Positions 43,372 through 52,118 are shown, counted from the stretch's first letter. The stretch: DNA of 64,000 nucleotides from Nitrospinaceae bacterium (GCA_028278405.1 JANQEK010000005.1:1-64000), one strand, 5' to 3'. The notes: generated from the letters alone by a model not told the origin. Made by a program: numbers and translations.

Positions 43372-43785
43372 ATGAAATTCTGGTTAGTCAAACAGGAGCC
43401 TTCCAAATACAGCTGGGAAGATTTTTTGAAGGATAAGAAAACATACTGGGATGGGGTTCGAAACTACCAGGCACGAAACAATCTGCAGGCAATGAAAAAA
43501 GGCGACCGTGTTCTCTTTTATCACAGTGTGGTGGGAAAACAGGTTATGGGTATTGCTGAGATAACCCGCGAATCTTATCCCGACCCAACCACCGACGACC
43601 CGGCCTGGGTGGTGGTCGATTTAAAGCCTCTCAAATCCCTGAAGACTCCAGTCACTTTGGAGCAGGTGAAATCTCATCCAAAACTGAAAGAGATTTCCCT
43701 GATCAAACAATCCCGATTATCCGTTATGCCTTTGACCCAAGCGGAATACAAAATAATTCTGGAGTTGGGAAAAACCAAGCTTTAA
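43372..43785 (+). CDS. EVE domain-containing protein
   Basis: A 137-aa protein from the ATG at 43372, preceded by AAAGGA. KFWLVKQEPSKYSWEDFLKDKKTYWDGVRNYQARNNLQAMKKGDRVLFYHS with later AEITRESYPDP and VDLKPLKSLKTPVTLEQVK is the EVE/PUA-like fold typical of a family that binds modified bases in RNA or DNA. The conserved W-x-G-V-R-N-x-Q-A-R is intact. Function in bacteria is not settled. The track start at 43351 adds seven residues and is rejected. Confidence 0.94.
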   Translation: MKFWLVKQEPSKYSWEDFLKDKKTYWDGVRNYQARNNLQAMKKGDRVLFYHSVVGKQVMGIAEITRESYPDPTTDDPAWVVVDLKPLKSLKTPVTLEQVKSHPKLKEISLIKQSRLSVMPLTQAEYKIILELGKTKL

Positions 43786-43930
43786 TTGGGCTATCGAGGT
43801 TGCGGGGAAAACAAAAAGGACATTGACATAGAACATGAGGACGTTTAAATTGACTGAAAAAGAATTCTCATTCCATTCAGTCACTTCGAACACATTTGAT
43901 CGTCCTTCTCACTCTGAACAAACGCCTCTT

Positions 43931-44602
43931 ATGCGAAACAAGCCGGCCATATTTCTTTTACTTTGTATTAGCCTTGCATTTGTATTTGCTGTGCCGGCAT
44001 GGAGTCAGCCACAGGATCAGAAGTGCCATGACGAATTATCGCCCCTGAAAAAAACCAAAGATGCAATTATTGGTGAGGGAGGCATGTGGGGGCTGTTTGA
44101 GCGTTTCAAGATACTCCGCCAGGAATCCAGTAAAGCCATGCAGTTGGATTCCAAAATCCAGCAATTGGTCTGGCTCCTGGATTACCTTTGCGAAACCCTT
44201 GAAGGAGTCCCTTTAAACGAACTGGCAGTCTACCTTACTGAAAATCTGAAAGAAAAAAGCAAGCCACAATTCAAGAAGGAATTGATCGTATTGGGAAAAT
44301 CGGAAGCGGAAATCGATCTCTGGTTTGTTTTCTCGGATATCTCTAAAAAAAACCAGACTCGAAAGTTGAACATAAAAACAGTTCAGAATTCTATACAAAT
44401 TGCCCTTCCCTTGTTGCAAAAATATAAAGCATTGGCTGAAGAAGTGGATCAATCTCCGGACATAAAGCAGGTTGAACGCGTAGACTCCCTCTATCAAGAA
44501 ATAGATCAACTGGAGGCTTCAGACCCCTATTTGTCGCAAGCTCTTCTTGAAACCTCCCAAGTGCCTCATTGGGATATCGACGAAAGCACCGGCGGTTCCT
44601 GA
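43931..44602 (+). CDS. Exported unknown helical protein
   Basis: The ATG at 43931 gives a signal peptide (MRNKPAIFLLLCISLAFVFAVPAWSQ) and a 223-aa precursor; the track's earlier ATG at 43835 would bury the signal 32 residues in. The mature part is charged and helical (LFERFKILRQESSKAMQLDSKIQQLVWLLDYL, then FKKELIVLGKSEAEIDLWFVF and IALPLLQKYKALAEEV), with two Cys residues at positions about 37 and 93 that could pair. No family is recognised. It sits between the EVE gene and the NAD(P)-binding protein gene, without strong start signals. Confidence 0.7.
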   Translation: MRNKPAIFLLLCISLAFVFAVPAWSQPQDQKCHDELSPLKKTKDAIIGEGGMWGLFERFKILRQESSKAMQLDSKIQQLVWLLDYLCETLEGVPLNELAVYLTENLKEKSKPQFKKELIVLGKSEAEIDLWFVFSDISKKNQTRKLNIKTVQNSIQIALPLLQKYKALAEEVDQSPDIKQVERVDSLYQEIDQLEASDPYLSQALLETSQVPHWDIDESTGGS

Positions 44603-44663
44603 TTCGGTTTAGAGATACCTGAAACGATCCTCAAAAGATATCAATCCCTATTTGGAGAAGAAC

Positions 44664-45464
44664 ATGGCAAATTTTCTAGTCATTGGTGGTTCCGGTGTCA
44701 TGGGCACCGCTGCCATACAAGCGGTACGTGAAACTTTTGGCAAAGAAGCCAATATCGTGGCCAATTGGTATGGCAAGGAAGATACCGGCCTAAAAATTGA
44801 AAATGCCAACCACACTCTGTTCGGAGACGTGACCGATCCGCAGTGCCTGGAAGACATCAAGTCCAAGGCCACCGCTTATGACTATATGTTTTACGCCACA
44901 GCCCTGGGAGACGTCGGTATTCCCATTAAAAGCGCTACTCAGGAGCAGATTGACCGTTCCAACCAGCTTTCCTTTAATCCCATCCCAATGTTGGAAGAGG
45001 CCTTGGATATTGGCGTGATTGTTACCTATTCAACCTTTTATGTCACCCGCCATCAATTGGGAAGTTATGGAGCAATGGGTTATTCCAAGGAAGCCATTGA
45101 GAAATGGACCCTGGAAGATGGAAAATCCGGGCGCGCCTGCATTCGAGCCGGTTTGTTTGAATCGCAATCCTCTCGCGGTATCAAACTGCTTTTGAGAAAA
45201 AATGCCAAGCATCTCGAAACAATTGAAGATCCCTTGATTCGATCCTATTTTGAAAATGTAAGCACCAAAGAAGGTATCGAACGATACCTCGAAGGAATCA
45301 TCAATGAAGAGAAAGAGCTGTTTGGCGATAGCCCCACTACGGCAGAAGACCTCTATAAAGCCCACCTAGAGCTATTCAAGGCGGATAATCCAAAATTCGT
45401 CAATGTCTGCGGAAAGAAAATCTGGCTGACGGAAGAACCCCAACTGATCAAAGATCACGTCTAG
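44664..45464 (+). CDS. NAD(P)-binding Rossmann/SDR-like protein
   Basis: A 266-aa protein with GGAGAAG just upstream of the ATG at 44664. The Rossmann start is FLVIGGSGVMGTAAIQAV, with GDVTDPQCLEDI for the adenine pocket and FYATALGDVG for the third strand. YGAMGYSKEAIEKW gives a Y-x-x-K-like active site (GYSKEAIEK). After residue 160 the sequence does not follow ordinary short-chain dehydrogenases: LFESQSSRGIKLLLRKNAKHLETIEDPLIRSYFENV and an acidic C-terminus. Substrate unknown. It could be an atypical enoyl-reductase or epimerase-like enzyme. Confidence 0.78.
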   Translation: MANFLVIGGSGVMGTAAIQAVRETFGKEANIVANWYGKEDTGLKIENANHTLFGDVTDPQCLEDIKSKATAYDYMFYATALGDVGIPIKSATQEQIDRSNQLSFNPIPMLEEALDIGVIVTYSTFYVTRHQLGSYGAMGYSKEAIEKWTLEDGKSGRACIRAGLFESQSSRGIKLLLRKNAKHLETIEDPLIRSYFENVSTKEGIERYLEGIINEEKELFGDSPTTAEDLYKAHLELFKADNPKFVNVCGKKIWLTEEPQLIKDHV

Positions 45465-45552
45465 GACCCGGGAATCAAACAAAGAAGACGCCATATCCGC
45501 TTGAAAGGATTGGCGTTGATTAGCCGCTCCTATTGCTTTTGCCAGGGGTTTG

Positions 45553-45576
45553 ACAGATAATAAAACAATTATCTGT
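45553..45576. repeat. Perfect 9-bp inverted repeat upstream of the HD-GYP gene
   Basis: ACAGATAAT and ATTATCTGT flank AAAACA, followed by TTC. It could be a weak terminator for the upstream gene or an operator 38 bases before the HD-GYP start. Confidence 0.5.
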
Positions 45577-45614
45577 TTCATTCCCGTCAATTTGGATTAA
45601 CTGTTAAAACCCTC

Positions 45615-47309
45615 ATGGCACAGTCGCGATCAGGCAAACCCTCACCCCTTGCAACCGAAAAGGATTCCGTTTACGCTTTCCTCACCTCTTCAAAAAACAC
45701 GGACAATCCTTATGTTGAGCATCTGATTCAACAGATCAATCGTTTGTCTGAAATCGGACGAGCTCTTTCCGGGGAGTATGATCTCAATACCCTTTTGGAA
45801 AAAATTTGCGATGAAGTTCGCAAGTTTACCTACGCGGATGCCTGTACTCTTTATATTGTCAAAGAAAAACAGCTTCATATCCGGATTTTCCAGAACCATA
45901 CCATGGGAATTCGGATGGGAGGAAAAACCGGTGAAGAGATCAATATGCCGCCGGTGGATTTGGTTGAATCCAATGTATCCGCTTATGTTGCGCTTAAGGG
46001 TATTTCCGTAAACATACCCGATGTCTATGATACCGATTTGTTCGATTTTACCGGCCCCAAGGAATTCGATCAGGAAACCGGTTATCACTCCACATCCATG
46101 CTGGTATGCCCCATGCGCAATCATGAAAACGATATCATTGGGGTTCTGCAACTGGTCAACGCCCTCAATCCGGACACCCGTGAAATCATTCCTTTTTCAC
46201 CTGATTACGTCAGCCTCACCGAATCCCTGGCTTCCCAAGCCGCCGTGTCCATCACCAATGCCCGGTTGATCAACGACATGGAACATCTCTTTGAGTCTTT
46301 TGTAGAAGTTATGGCAACCGCAATCGATGAAAAGTCTCCTATTACAGGAGGGCATATCCGCAGAGTGGCCAACCTGACAATGGTCATGGCCGAGGAACTG
46401 CACAACACCAATAAATCCCCTTTCAAGAATACTCATTTCACTCCTGAAAAATTCCATGAACTGAGGGTGGCTTCCTGGATGCATGACATTGGTAAAGTGA
46501 CTACGCCGGTCGAAATCATAGAAAAAAGCAAAAAGCTGGAAACCATTTTTGACCGGATCCAGTTTGTGGACCTGAGAATGCAATTCATCATGCAGAGCAT
46601 TCAGCTGGAGTCGGCCCAGACTCAATTGAAATGGATCCAGAAAGGTGAGTCCCCTGACAAGATTAAAAAACTGGAGGAAACCACTGCTAAAGCTGTGCAG
46701 GAGCTCAAGGAAATCCGGGAGTTCATTAACAAATGCAACGAGCCTTCAGAATTTCTGGAAGATGCATTTATTGAACGACTTCAGGAAATCGCCAAAAAAA
46801 CCTACAAAGACGAATACGGTAAAAAGCAACCGTTTCTGACTGCCGACGAACTCAAGAATCTATCAATCCGCAAGGGAAGCATCAACGAGCAGGAACGTCA
46901 AATAATGAAAAACCACGCCCAAATCACTCTGGATATGCTCGCCAAAATTCCCTTTACAAAAAAACTCAAGAATATTCCGAATTTTGCCGGGGCGCATCAT
47001 GAATGCATTAATGGATTGGGCTATCCCCTGGGACTTCAGGGTGATGAAATTCCCTTTGAAGGAAAACTGATGGCAGTTACCGATATTGCAGAGGCCTTAA
47101 CTGCAAAAGACCGGCCTTATAAAAAAGCCATGCCCCTCGAGCAAGTCTACAAAATTTTGCGAAACATGGCAGATAATAATGAGCTTGACCATGATCTGGT
47201 AGAATTTTTTATCAACGAAAACATATATGGCGTGTATCAGGAAAAACATGAGGCGCCCGGCTCAACCCAGCCTTCAGAAGCATCTCAGAAAGCAAAAAAA
47301 GACCCCTAA
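45615..47309 (+). CDS. GAF/HD-GYP domain protein, probable cyclic di-GMP phosphodiesterase
   Basis: A 564-aa cytosolic protein. A GAF sensor domain spans about residues 45-215 (LSEIGRALSGEYDLNTLLEKICDEVRKFTYADACTLYIV to VSITNARL). The HD-GYP domain follows: ITGGHIRRVANLTMVMAEEL, WMHDIGKVTTP, AGAHHECINGLGYPLGL, and MAVTDIAEALTAKDRPYKKAM. Catalytic HD and the HHExxNGxGYP motif are intact, so c-di-GMP hydrolysis is likely. Between HDIGKV and the HAQITLDML motif lies a helical insertion of about 110 residues, unusual for the domain. No GGDEF protein is in the window. Confidence 0.93.
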   Translation: MAQSRSGKPSPLATEKDSVYAFLTSSKNTDNPYVEHLIQQINRLSEIGRALSGEYDLNTLLEKICDEVRKFTYADACTLYIVKEKQLHIRIFQNHTMGIRMGGKTGEEINMPPVDLVESNVSAYVALKGISVNIPDVYDTDLFDFTGPKEFDQETGYHSTSMLVCPMRNHENDIIGVLQLVNALNPDTREIIPFSPDYVSLTESLASQAAVSITNARLINDMEHLFESFVEVMATAIDEKSPITGGHIRRVANLTMVMAEELHNTNKSPFKNTHFTPEKFHELRVASWMHDIGKVTTPVEIIEKSKKLETIFDRIQFVDLRMQFIMQSIQLESAQTQLKWIQKGESPDKIKKLEETTAKAVQELKEIREFINKCNEPSEFLEDAFIERLQEIAKKTYKDEYGKKQPFLTADELKNLSIRKGSINEQERQIMKNHAQITLDMLAKIPFTKKLKNIPNFAGAHHECINGLGYPLGLQGDEIPFEGKLMAVTDIAEALTAKDRPYKKAMPLEQVYKILRNMADNNELDHDLVEFFINENIYGVYQEKHEAPGSTQPSEASQKAKKDP

Positions 47310-47350
47310 GGATCTTCTCTGTCTCTTCCGAAGTAGAATATATCAGATAA

Positions 47351-47605
47351 CTATTTTTTCTTGGGAACGTACCATCCGGTGCGCATATACGAATCATTCA
47401 TTTTGACATGTTCATCAATGCTGACGTTGGCATCGTCGCTGATCTTAGCGTCTGGTTCATGATCGGCGTCAAATTTCTTAAACGCTTTTTTCATGGTTTT
47501 ATCGGAGAGCGTGGTTGACCGCTTTTTACGGGTCCGGGATGGCCTCCGGGATTGGTTCTCACGGAGTTTTTTGATTTCCTTACTGGACAATCCATCAATA
47601 ACCAT
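47351..47605 (-). CDS. Small basic unknown protein
   Basis: An 84-aa protein from the ATG at 47605, preceded by GAGG five bases upstream; the track start at 47647 is a TTG without signal. It begins MVIDGLSSKEIKKLRENQSRRPSRTRKKRSTTLSDKTMKKAFKKFDADHEPDAKISDD and ends GWYVPKKK. Highly basic in the middle, suggesting nucleic-acid binding, but no fold is recognised. It is convergent with the HD-GYP gene and divergent from mgtE. Confidence 0.6.
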   Translation of the reverse strand: MVIDGLSSKEIKKLRENQSRRPSRTRKKRSTTLSDKTMKKAFKKFDADHEPDAKISDDANVSIDEHVKMNDSYMRTGWYVPKKK

Positions 47606-47645
47606 AAAAGCCTCAATCTTTTCCGGGTTTTTGCTATATACTTTC

Positions 47646-47664
47646 AAAGTGCTGTTCGCACTTT
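47646..47664. repeat. Inverted repeat between divergent small gene and mgtE
   Basis: AAAGTGC and GCACTTT form a perfect 7-bp stem around TGTTC, in the shared 87-base promoter region. Possible operator; no known family consensus matched. Confidence 0.35.
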
Positions 47665-47692
47665 AATTCGATGAATTAATAATACCAAAACC

Positions 47693-49045
47693 ATGGCTAT
47701 CGACCAATTAAAAACCCTCCTTTCAGAATCCGGACCTCCTGAATCTCAGGCGCGGGAAATGATCAACACGATGAATCATTTCGAAGTCGCCCGCCTGCTT
47801 CATCAGCTCTCGGTAGATGAAAAAGTCATTATATTTCAATATCTTGAGGATGACGTCAAACGTCAGGAGCTGCTTTATGAAACTGACCAGGAGAGTCGTA
47901 AGGAAATCAGTGATGCCTTGGGTCTGGATTTTATGGCGCCATTCCTGGAAGGCATGCCTAAAGATGAAGCCGCGGATATTCTCCAGGAGCAAGAGCCCGA
48001 GGTCCAGGAAAAAATTCTTGAACAGATGGTCCCGGATGAAGCACGGACTCTCAAAAGCCTGATCCACTATGAAGAGCAAACTGCCGGCGGTATGATGACT
48101 CCACACTATTATCGGGTGAGTCCGGATGAAATTGCAAGTGAGATCCTGACCAAGATGATTCGAAATCCATCAAAGGATTCTGTAACTGATTTTTTCGTAG
48201 TGGGAGAAAACAATCAACTGATGGGTTTTTTCACCTTGCGGGATCTGCTGAATGTCCTGCCCAACGCCAAAGCTCTCGAAATCATTCGCGAGGAAACGCC
48301 CAAGGTTCTGCTTGAGGAATCGTGTGAAAAAATTGCAAACCTGATGGATCATGAACATCTCAGCACAGTCCCAGTGGTGGATGAGCAGAACACCATACAT
48401 GGGATTGTTACTTTTGACGACGTGTTCAGAGCACTGAAACAAACTGCCGACGAAGAAATTTACACAATGGTGGGGGCTACGGAAACCGATCCCTTTGCCA
48501 AAAAAACGTCACGCAAGATCGCCGCACGCGCACCCTGGCTCTTCACCACTTTTATCGGGGGTATGATCAGCGCATTTGTTTTAAAGTCGTTTGAAGTCAC
48601 TATGGCAGAGTTCACGACGGTTATTTTCTTCATTCCATTCGTGCTTGGTCTGGCTGGAAATGTCGGAATTCAGGGGGCTACGGTTATCGTAAGGGGACTG
48701 GCCACAGGAGACATTCAAAGCGATAATTTGAGCAGAGTCCTCAGAAGTGAAGTCAAAGTGGGGTTATTCAACGGCATCATCTTTGGAGGTATATGCGGGG
48801 CGACCATCGTAATATTTGCGGAGACCTTACTGCATACCTCTCCGGCTTTAGGAGTCACCGTAGGTCTGGGAATCGTTCTCGCGGTTGCCATGGCGACTCT
48901 GATCGGCTCCCTCACACCTTTACTTTTCTTGAAATTGAAAATTGATCCAGCCATAAGCACGGGACCTGTAGTTACGGTGATCAATGACATTTTTGGGTTG
49001 GTAATTTATCTGTTTACTGCAACTACGGTTTTTTCAATATTATAG
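47693..49045 (+). CDS. mgtE: Magnesium transporter MgtE
   Basis: A 450-aa Mg2+ channel. Residues 1-125 form the MgtE_N superhelix (LHQLSVDEKVIIFQYLEDDVKRQELL), two CBS domains follow (beginning EEQTAGGMMTPHYYRVSPDEIASEI and STVPVVDEQNTIHGIVTFDDVFRAL), then the plug helix and five transmembrane helices with the conserved GNVGIQGATVIVRGLATGD and the pore-lining NDIFGLVIYLF ending. Mg2+ bound between the CBS and N domains closes the channel. The 87-base upstream gap is too short for an M-box riboswitch. Confidence 0.96.
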   Translation: MAIDQLKTLLSESGPPESQAREMINTMNHFEVARLLHQLSVDEKVIIFQYLEDDVKRQELLYETDQESRKEISDALGLDFMAPFLEGMPKDEAADILQEQEPEVQEKILEQMVPDEARTLKSLIHYEEQTAGGMMTPHYYRVSPDEIASEILTKMIRNPSKDSVTDFFVVGENNQLMGFFTLRDLLNVLPNAKALEIIREETPKVLLEESCEKIANLMDHEHLSTVPVVDEQNTIHGIVTFDDVFRALKQTADEEIYTMVGATETDPFAKKTSRKIAARAPWLFTTFIGGMISAFVLKSFEVTMAEFTTVIFFIPFVLGLAGNVGIQGATVIVRGLATGDIQSDNLSRVLRSEVKVGLFNGIIFGGICGATIVIFAETLLHTSPALGVTVGLGIVLAVAMATLIGSLTPLLFLKLKIDPAISTGPVVTVINDIFGLVIYLFTATTVFSIL

Positions 49046-49201
49046 AACTTCACATAATAAGCACATACAATTCACTTAAAAACCTTCTTGCATACGTCAT
49101 AAAAACTTTATAAAGTGGTTCGCGAGGGTTTGCACAGTTTAATCCTTCAATGCATTCAGTTCTTTGGGCATCTTCTTTCCGCCTGATTTGGTTTATTAAT
49201 T

Positions 49202-50098
49202 ATGAAATTGTTAATTAGATCTTTCGGCCTGATCCTCGCTTTTGGCCTTTGCAGCGTATTTTCATTGGCATTCGCCTCCCAATCAATCAGTTCTGCCTCT
49301 GACAAACCTCTATCCAGCAATTCTTCAGAGAATGTAGAATATTCTGAAATGTATTCGGGGGTTTCCATTGAATTGAAATGGCCGCGAGGAAGTTTGATTT
49401 TCCCTGAAATCAACGATCCTCAAAAAACCGAGGAAGTGTTTCTCTTGAGCGAGGCCCTCACTTCTCAACCGGAGCTTCAATCTCTTCACCATCACTTTGG
49501 ATTACAATTTTTTTCGCGCAGCAAAATGGGTAAAGCCAAGGGAGAATACTTGAAAGCGTTAAAGTACAAACCCCGCATTCCTGCAATCTACAAAAACCTG
49601 GGATTAATTTATCTTAATTCCAAAAATTACAAAGGTGCTGAGAAAGCATTCAGGCAAGCCTTGCAGCTTGATCCGGGATACACCCTCGTCATCGCCAAAC
49701 TTGCGCTTTCCCTGGCGGCTCAAAAAAAATATTCCTCCGCGGAGAAGAAATTTAAACAGGCCATTCGCGCAGAGCCGACCAATGCGGATCATCATCTCAA
49801 TCTGGGGCATTTCTATTACTATTTGAAAAAAGATTTCAGGGGAGCCAAGCGATACTATCAAAAAGCGCTGAAATTCAATCCGAATTTGGCAAAGGCAAGC
49901 AGAAACCTAATCGATATTAATCGTAAATTCCAAAAATGGAAGAACCAGGAAAGCGATTTCGAAAATTCATGGGGCAGCGATTTCGATTATGACAACTCCA
50001 AAGATACGGACCATTCGCAGAACACACCGGGCTACCCCGAAGAATCCGATATTGCCGGCACTTGGGATGAGGAGAATTCACAGCGTCCGCTATTTTAA
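49202..50098 (+). CDS. Exported TPR-repeat protein
   Basis: A 298-aa precursor with a signal peptide (MKLLIRSFGLILAFGLCSVFSLAFA). Residues about 95-235 hold four consecutive tetratricopeptide repeats (HHHFGLQFFSRSKMGKAKGEYLKALKYKP, AIYKNLGLIYLNSKNYKGAEKAFRQALQLDPG, VIAKLALSLAAQKKYSSAEKKFKQAIRAEPT, HHLNLGHFYYYLKKDFRGAKRYYQKALKFNPN). The C-terminal tail is acidic and Asn/Asp/Ser-rich. It probably acts as a periplasmic protein-protein scaffold. No partner can be named; it is not co-directional with its downstream neighbour. Confidence 0.9.
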   Translation: MKLLIRSFGLILAFGLCSVFSLAFASQSISSASDKPLSSNSSENVEYSEMYSGVSIELKWPRGSLIFPEINDPQKTEEVFLLSEALTSQPELQSLHHHFGLQFFSRSKMGKAKGEYLKALKYKPRIPAIYKNLGLIYLNSKNYKGAEKAFRQALQLDPGYTLVIAKLALSLAAQKKYSSAEKKFKQAIRAEPTNADHHLNLGHFYYYLKKDFRGAKRYYQKALKFNPNLAKASRNLIDINRKFQKWKNQESDFENSWGSDFDYDNSKDTDHSQNTPGYPEESDIAGTWDEENSQRPLF

Positions 50099-50123
50099 AA
50101 TTCCCTCGAGAAACTGATCCAAT

Positions 50124-50366
50124 CTATTCTTCTACGATTTCTTCAACTTCGATTATAGGAGTATCAATCTCAATATATTCTCCTTCGTTCGCATAAATTT
50201 CCTTCACCACTCCTTCATACTCTGAAACAAGCGTGTAGTAACCTTCCGCAACAATTTCCGCCACCGGCATTCCTACTTTCACGGTATCTCCGATATTAAC
50301 GAGAAATTCATCCACTTTGCCGGACGTCATCGTCGGATACATGGGCGCCATGGTAATGTATGCCAT
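50124..50366 (-). CDS. Stand-alone biotinyl/lipoyl-like domain lacking the modified lysine
   Basis: An 80-aa protein consisting of one lipoyl-type hammerhead: MAYITMAPMYPTMTSGKVDEFLVNIGDTVKVGMPVAEIVAEGYYTLVSEYEGVVKEIYANEGEYIEIDTPIIEVEE. Typical domains place the modified lysine in a DKA turn (ETDKA); the aligned residues here are EGYYT, so the lysine is missing and the protein may not carry lipoyl or biotin. No pyruvate or acyl-CoA carboxylase genes are adjacent. It is convergent with the TPR gene. A structural or sequestering role is possible but unproven. Confidence 0.85.
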   Translation of the reverse strand: MAYITMAPMYPTMTSGKVDEFLVNIGDTVKVGMPVAEIVAEGYYTLVSEYEGVVKEIYANEGEYIEIDTPIIEVEEIVEE

Positions 50367-50423
50367 ATTCCTCCAAAATCAATTCAAGGGTGCTTTACCT
50401 TTATTCGGTTAAAAACTGCACGA

Positions 50424-50453
50424 TTGATAATTATAAAATCTGATCGCTATGAT
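50424..50453 (+). promoter_or_regulatory. Candidate promoter of the 76-aa protein gene
   Basis: TTGATA, 18 bases and TATGAT, 35 bases before the ATG at 50489. Confidence 0.4.
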
Positions 50454-50488
50454 AATATGAAAAAATATCTATTTCACGGAGTACCGCC

Positions 50489-50719
50489 ATGAAAGTCAAG
50501 GTCGGGGATTGCCTGTACGAGCCTCTTTCCCAGAACAATGGAGAAGTGACCCGGATCGTCAGTCACCCCAACGGAAAACTGGTAACCGTACGCTGGAGAG
50601 TCGATGATCACCTTCCCCATGATACGGAGCATTTCTATTCCAAATTGATCAAAAGCATCAAAAAGGGGGAAATTGAATATACTCCGGGACCGGATCACGA
50701 TTCAGAAGAAAATCCCTAG
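50489..50719 (+). CDS. Small conserved-looking unknown protein
   Basis: A 76-aa acidic protein with GGAG eight bases before its ATG. KVKVGDCLYEPLSQNNGEVTRIVSHPNGKLVTVRWRVDDHLPHDTEHFYSKLIKSIKKGEIEYTPGPDHDSEENP reads as a single small beta-rich domain, KOW- or SH3-like in its GEVTRIV/KLVTVRW part. No family is recognised. Transcribed alone, with a candidate promoter upstream, and convergent with a monooxygenase-like gene. Confidence 0.68.
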   Translation: MKVKVGDCLYEPLSQNNGEVTRIVSHPNGKLVTVRWRVDDHLPHDTEHFYSKLIKSIKKGEIEYTPGPDHDSEENP

Positions 50720-50778
50720 CAGCCTACCTCAAATTCTCCATCAGAAATTTTAGAGTTCTCCGTAATCTTTACTTTCAA

Positions 50779-51063
50779 CTATTGCCGATATAGGGTGTGG
50801 CTGGGCCGCCCTGCAAGAATATTCTCCTTTCCCCAGTCCACGACGCCGGCAAATTTATCAGAATTGATAAATGCCTTGTACTCCTCCTCAGAGTTCCAAT
50901 CTGAAACGATGAGATACGAATGGGAATCATTCACATCCTTATATAAATTAGACTGTGTGTGCCCTTCCATTTCGTTCATTACTTTTATAACGCTTTTAAA
51001 GGCATTCTCGAAAATCTCCTCTTTTCCGGGAATTATTTTATAATTCATTCCAATCGTTACCAT
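50779..51063 (-). CDS. Antibiotic biosynthesis monooxygenase (ABM) domain protein
   Basis: A 94-aa protein from the ATG at 51063 (AAGGA seven bases upstream); the track start adds eight residues. MNYKIIPGKEEIFENAFKSVIKVMNEMEGHTQSNLYKDVNDSHSYLIVSDWNSEEEYKAFINSDKF fits the dimeric alpha/beta ABM fold, which includes quinol monooxygenases and heme-degrading IsdG-like enzymes. Typical catalytic residues vary in the family and cannot be assigned. It lies 37 bases downstream of the radical SAM gene, possibly in the same transcript. Confidence 0.85.
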   Translation of the reverse strand: MVTIGMNYKIIPGKEEIFENAFKSVIKVMNEMEGHTQSNLYKDVNDSHSYLIVSDWNSEEEYKAFINSDKFAGVVDWGKENILAGRPSHTLYRQ

Positions 51064-51100
51064 ATTCTTTTCCTTATTTTTAAACAATTCGTGAAAGCCA

Positions 51101-52114
51101 TTAAACTATCAATTCAGGGAAAGTCAGACCAGGGGTTTGAGCAAAAATCAGTTCTTTAATGGCAAATCTTTGTTTCAGCATCCGAATATTCTCCTTGCGG
51201 TGCCCAGTATAATTAGAAAATTTTTGTAGGGGAACTTTAAATGTAACACGCTCCGGCAAACGGGATTCCCGCAACAGAAGCTCGGACAAAATATCGAAGC
51301 ACATCCGGGATTCCACGAGGGAACGCAGTGCGGGATGATAGGGCCCGGCCACCAAATTGGCTATCAAGGAAGGCTCTGGATGAAGACCCAGACGAATGGC
51401 CGGTATCCCCGCTTCCTCAAACCGTTTCACCGCTATCTTGAGACTGTTGACCGTTCGCTCGAGGCTCCACGGCATGTATTCACCCTTGTCATACATTTCA
51501 CAGAGAGCGGTGCCACGCACCACCAGGGCAGGATATATCCGCACAAAATCAGGTTTGAATTGCAGGACATCCTCGACAGATTGCTGAAAAGTTTCTTCAG
51601 AGTCTCCGGGAAGCCCCAGCATCAACTGCAACCCAAGCTTGTAACTCCTGCGTCGGATCAGATGGATCGATTGTCCTAAAGACTCAGGAGTATCGCCCCG
51701 GCCGGATCGACTGAGCACCTCCGGATCCGTGGACTGCACACCCAATTCGATGGTTTTCACTGAGTATTGATCCAGAAGGTCCAGTGCCCGTTCATCTACA
51801 GCTCCCGGATGGGTGGAGAGGCGTAGACTATGAATATACCCATGATCAACCCAGTCCTGAACCGAAGACAAAAGAAACCGCTGCCGCGACGGCGGTAAGG
51901 CGGTGAACGTTCCTCCATAAAAAGCCGCTTCCCGGATGGGAGGAAGCTCCTCCAGAGGTTTGGATTGGAGATACGTATTGAAGACGCTATTCAACCGAGC
52001 CCGGTCCTCTTCCCTTTCAGCTCCGGAAATCTCATTCTGATTGCAGAAAACGCAACGATAGGGGCATCCCTGATGCGGGATAAAAATGGGAACGATCATC
52101 CGCTGGCGAGGCAT
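51101..52114 (-). CDS. Radical SAM protein (Elp3/YhcC-like)
   Basis: A 337-aa radical SAM enzyme with the cluster motif CPYRCVFC at residues 17-24, the GGTFTALP segment and IELGVQSTDPEVLSRSGRGD, LGLQLMLGLPGDSEETF. Such proteins resemble the radical SAM part of Elp3 but lack the acetyltransferase domain. They are often next to rnc, as here, with four bases between the rnc stop and this start. Substrate unknown, perhaps tRNA or another RNA. Confidence 0.92.
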   Translation of the reverse strand: MPRQRMIVPIFIPHQGCPYRCVFCNQNEISGAEREEDRARLNSVFNTYLQSKPLEELPPIREAAFYGGTFTALPPSRQRFLLSSVQDWVDHGYIHSLRLSTHPGAVDERALDLLDQYSVKTIELGVQSTDPEVLSRSGRGDTPESLGQSIHLIRRRSYKLGLQLMLGLPGDSEETFQQSVEDVLQFKPDFVRIYPALVVRGTALCEMYDKGEYMPWSLERTVNSLKIAVKRFEEAGIPAIRLGLHPEPSLIANLVAGPYHPALRSLVESRMCFDILSELLLRESRLPERVTFKVPLQKFSNYTGHRKENIRMLKQRFAIKELIFAQTPGLTFPELIV

Positions 52115-52118
52115 GAGG

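Noticed and set aside
47606-47692. M-box riboswitch before mgtE
   Set aside because: The intergenic space is only 87 bases, too short for the element, and no M-box core is visible.
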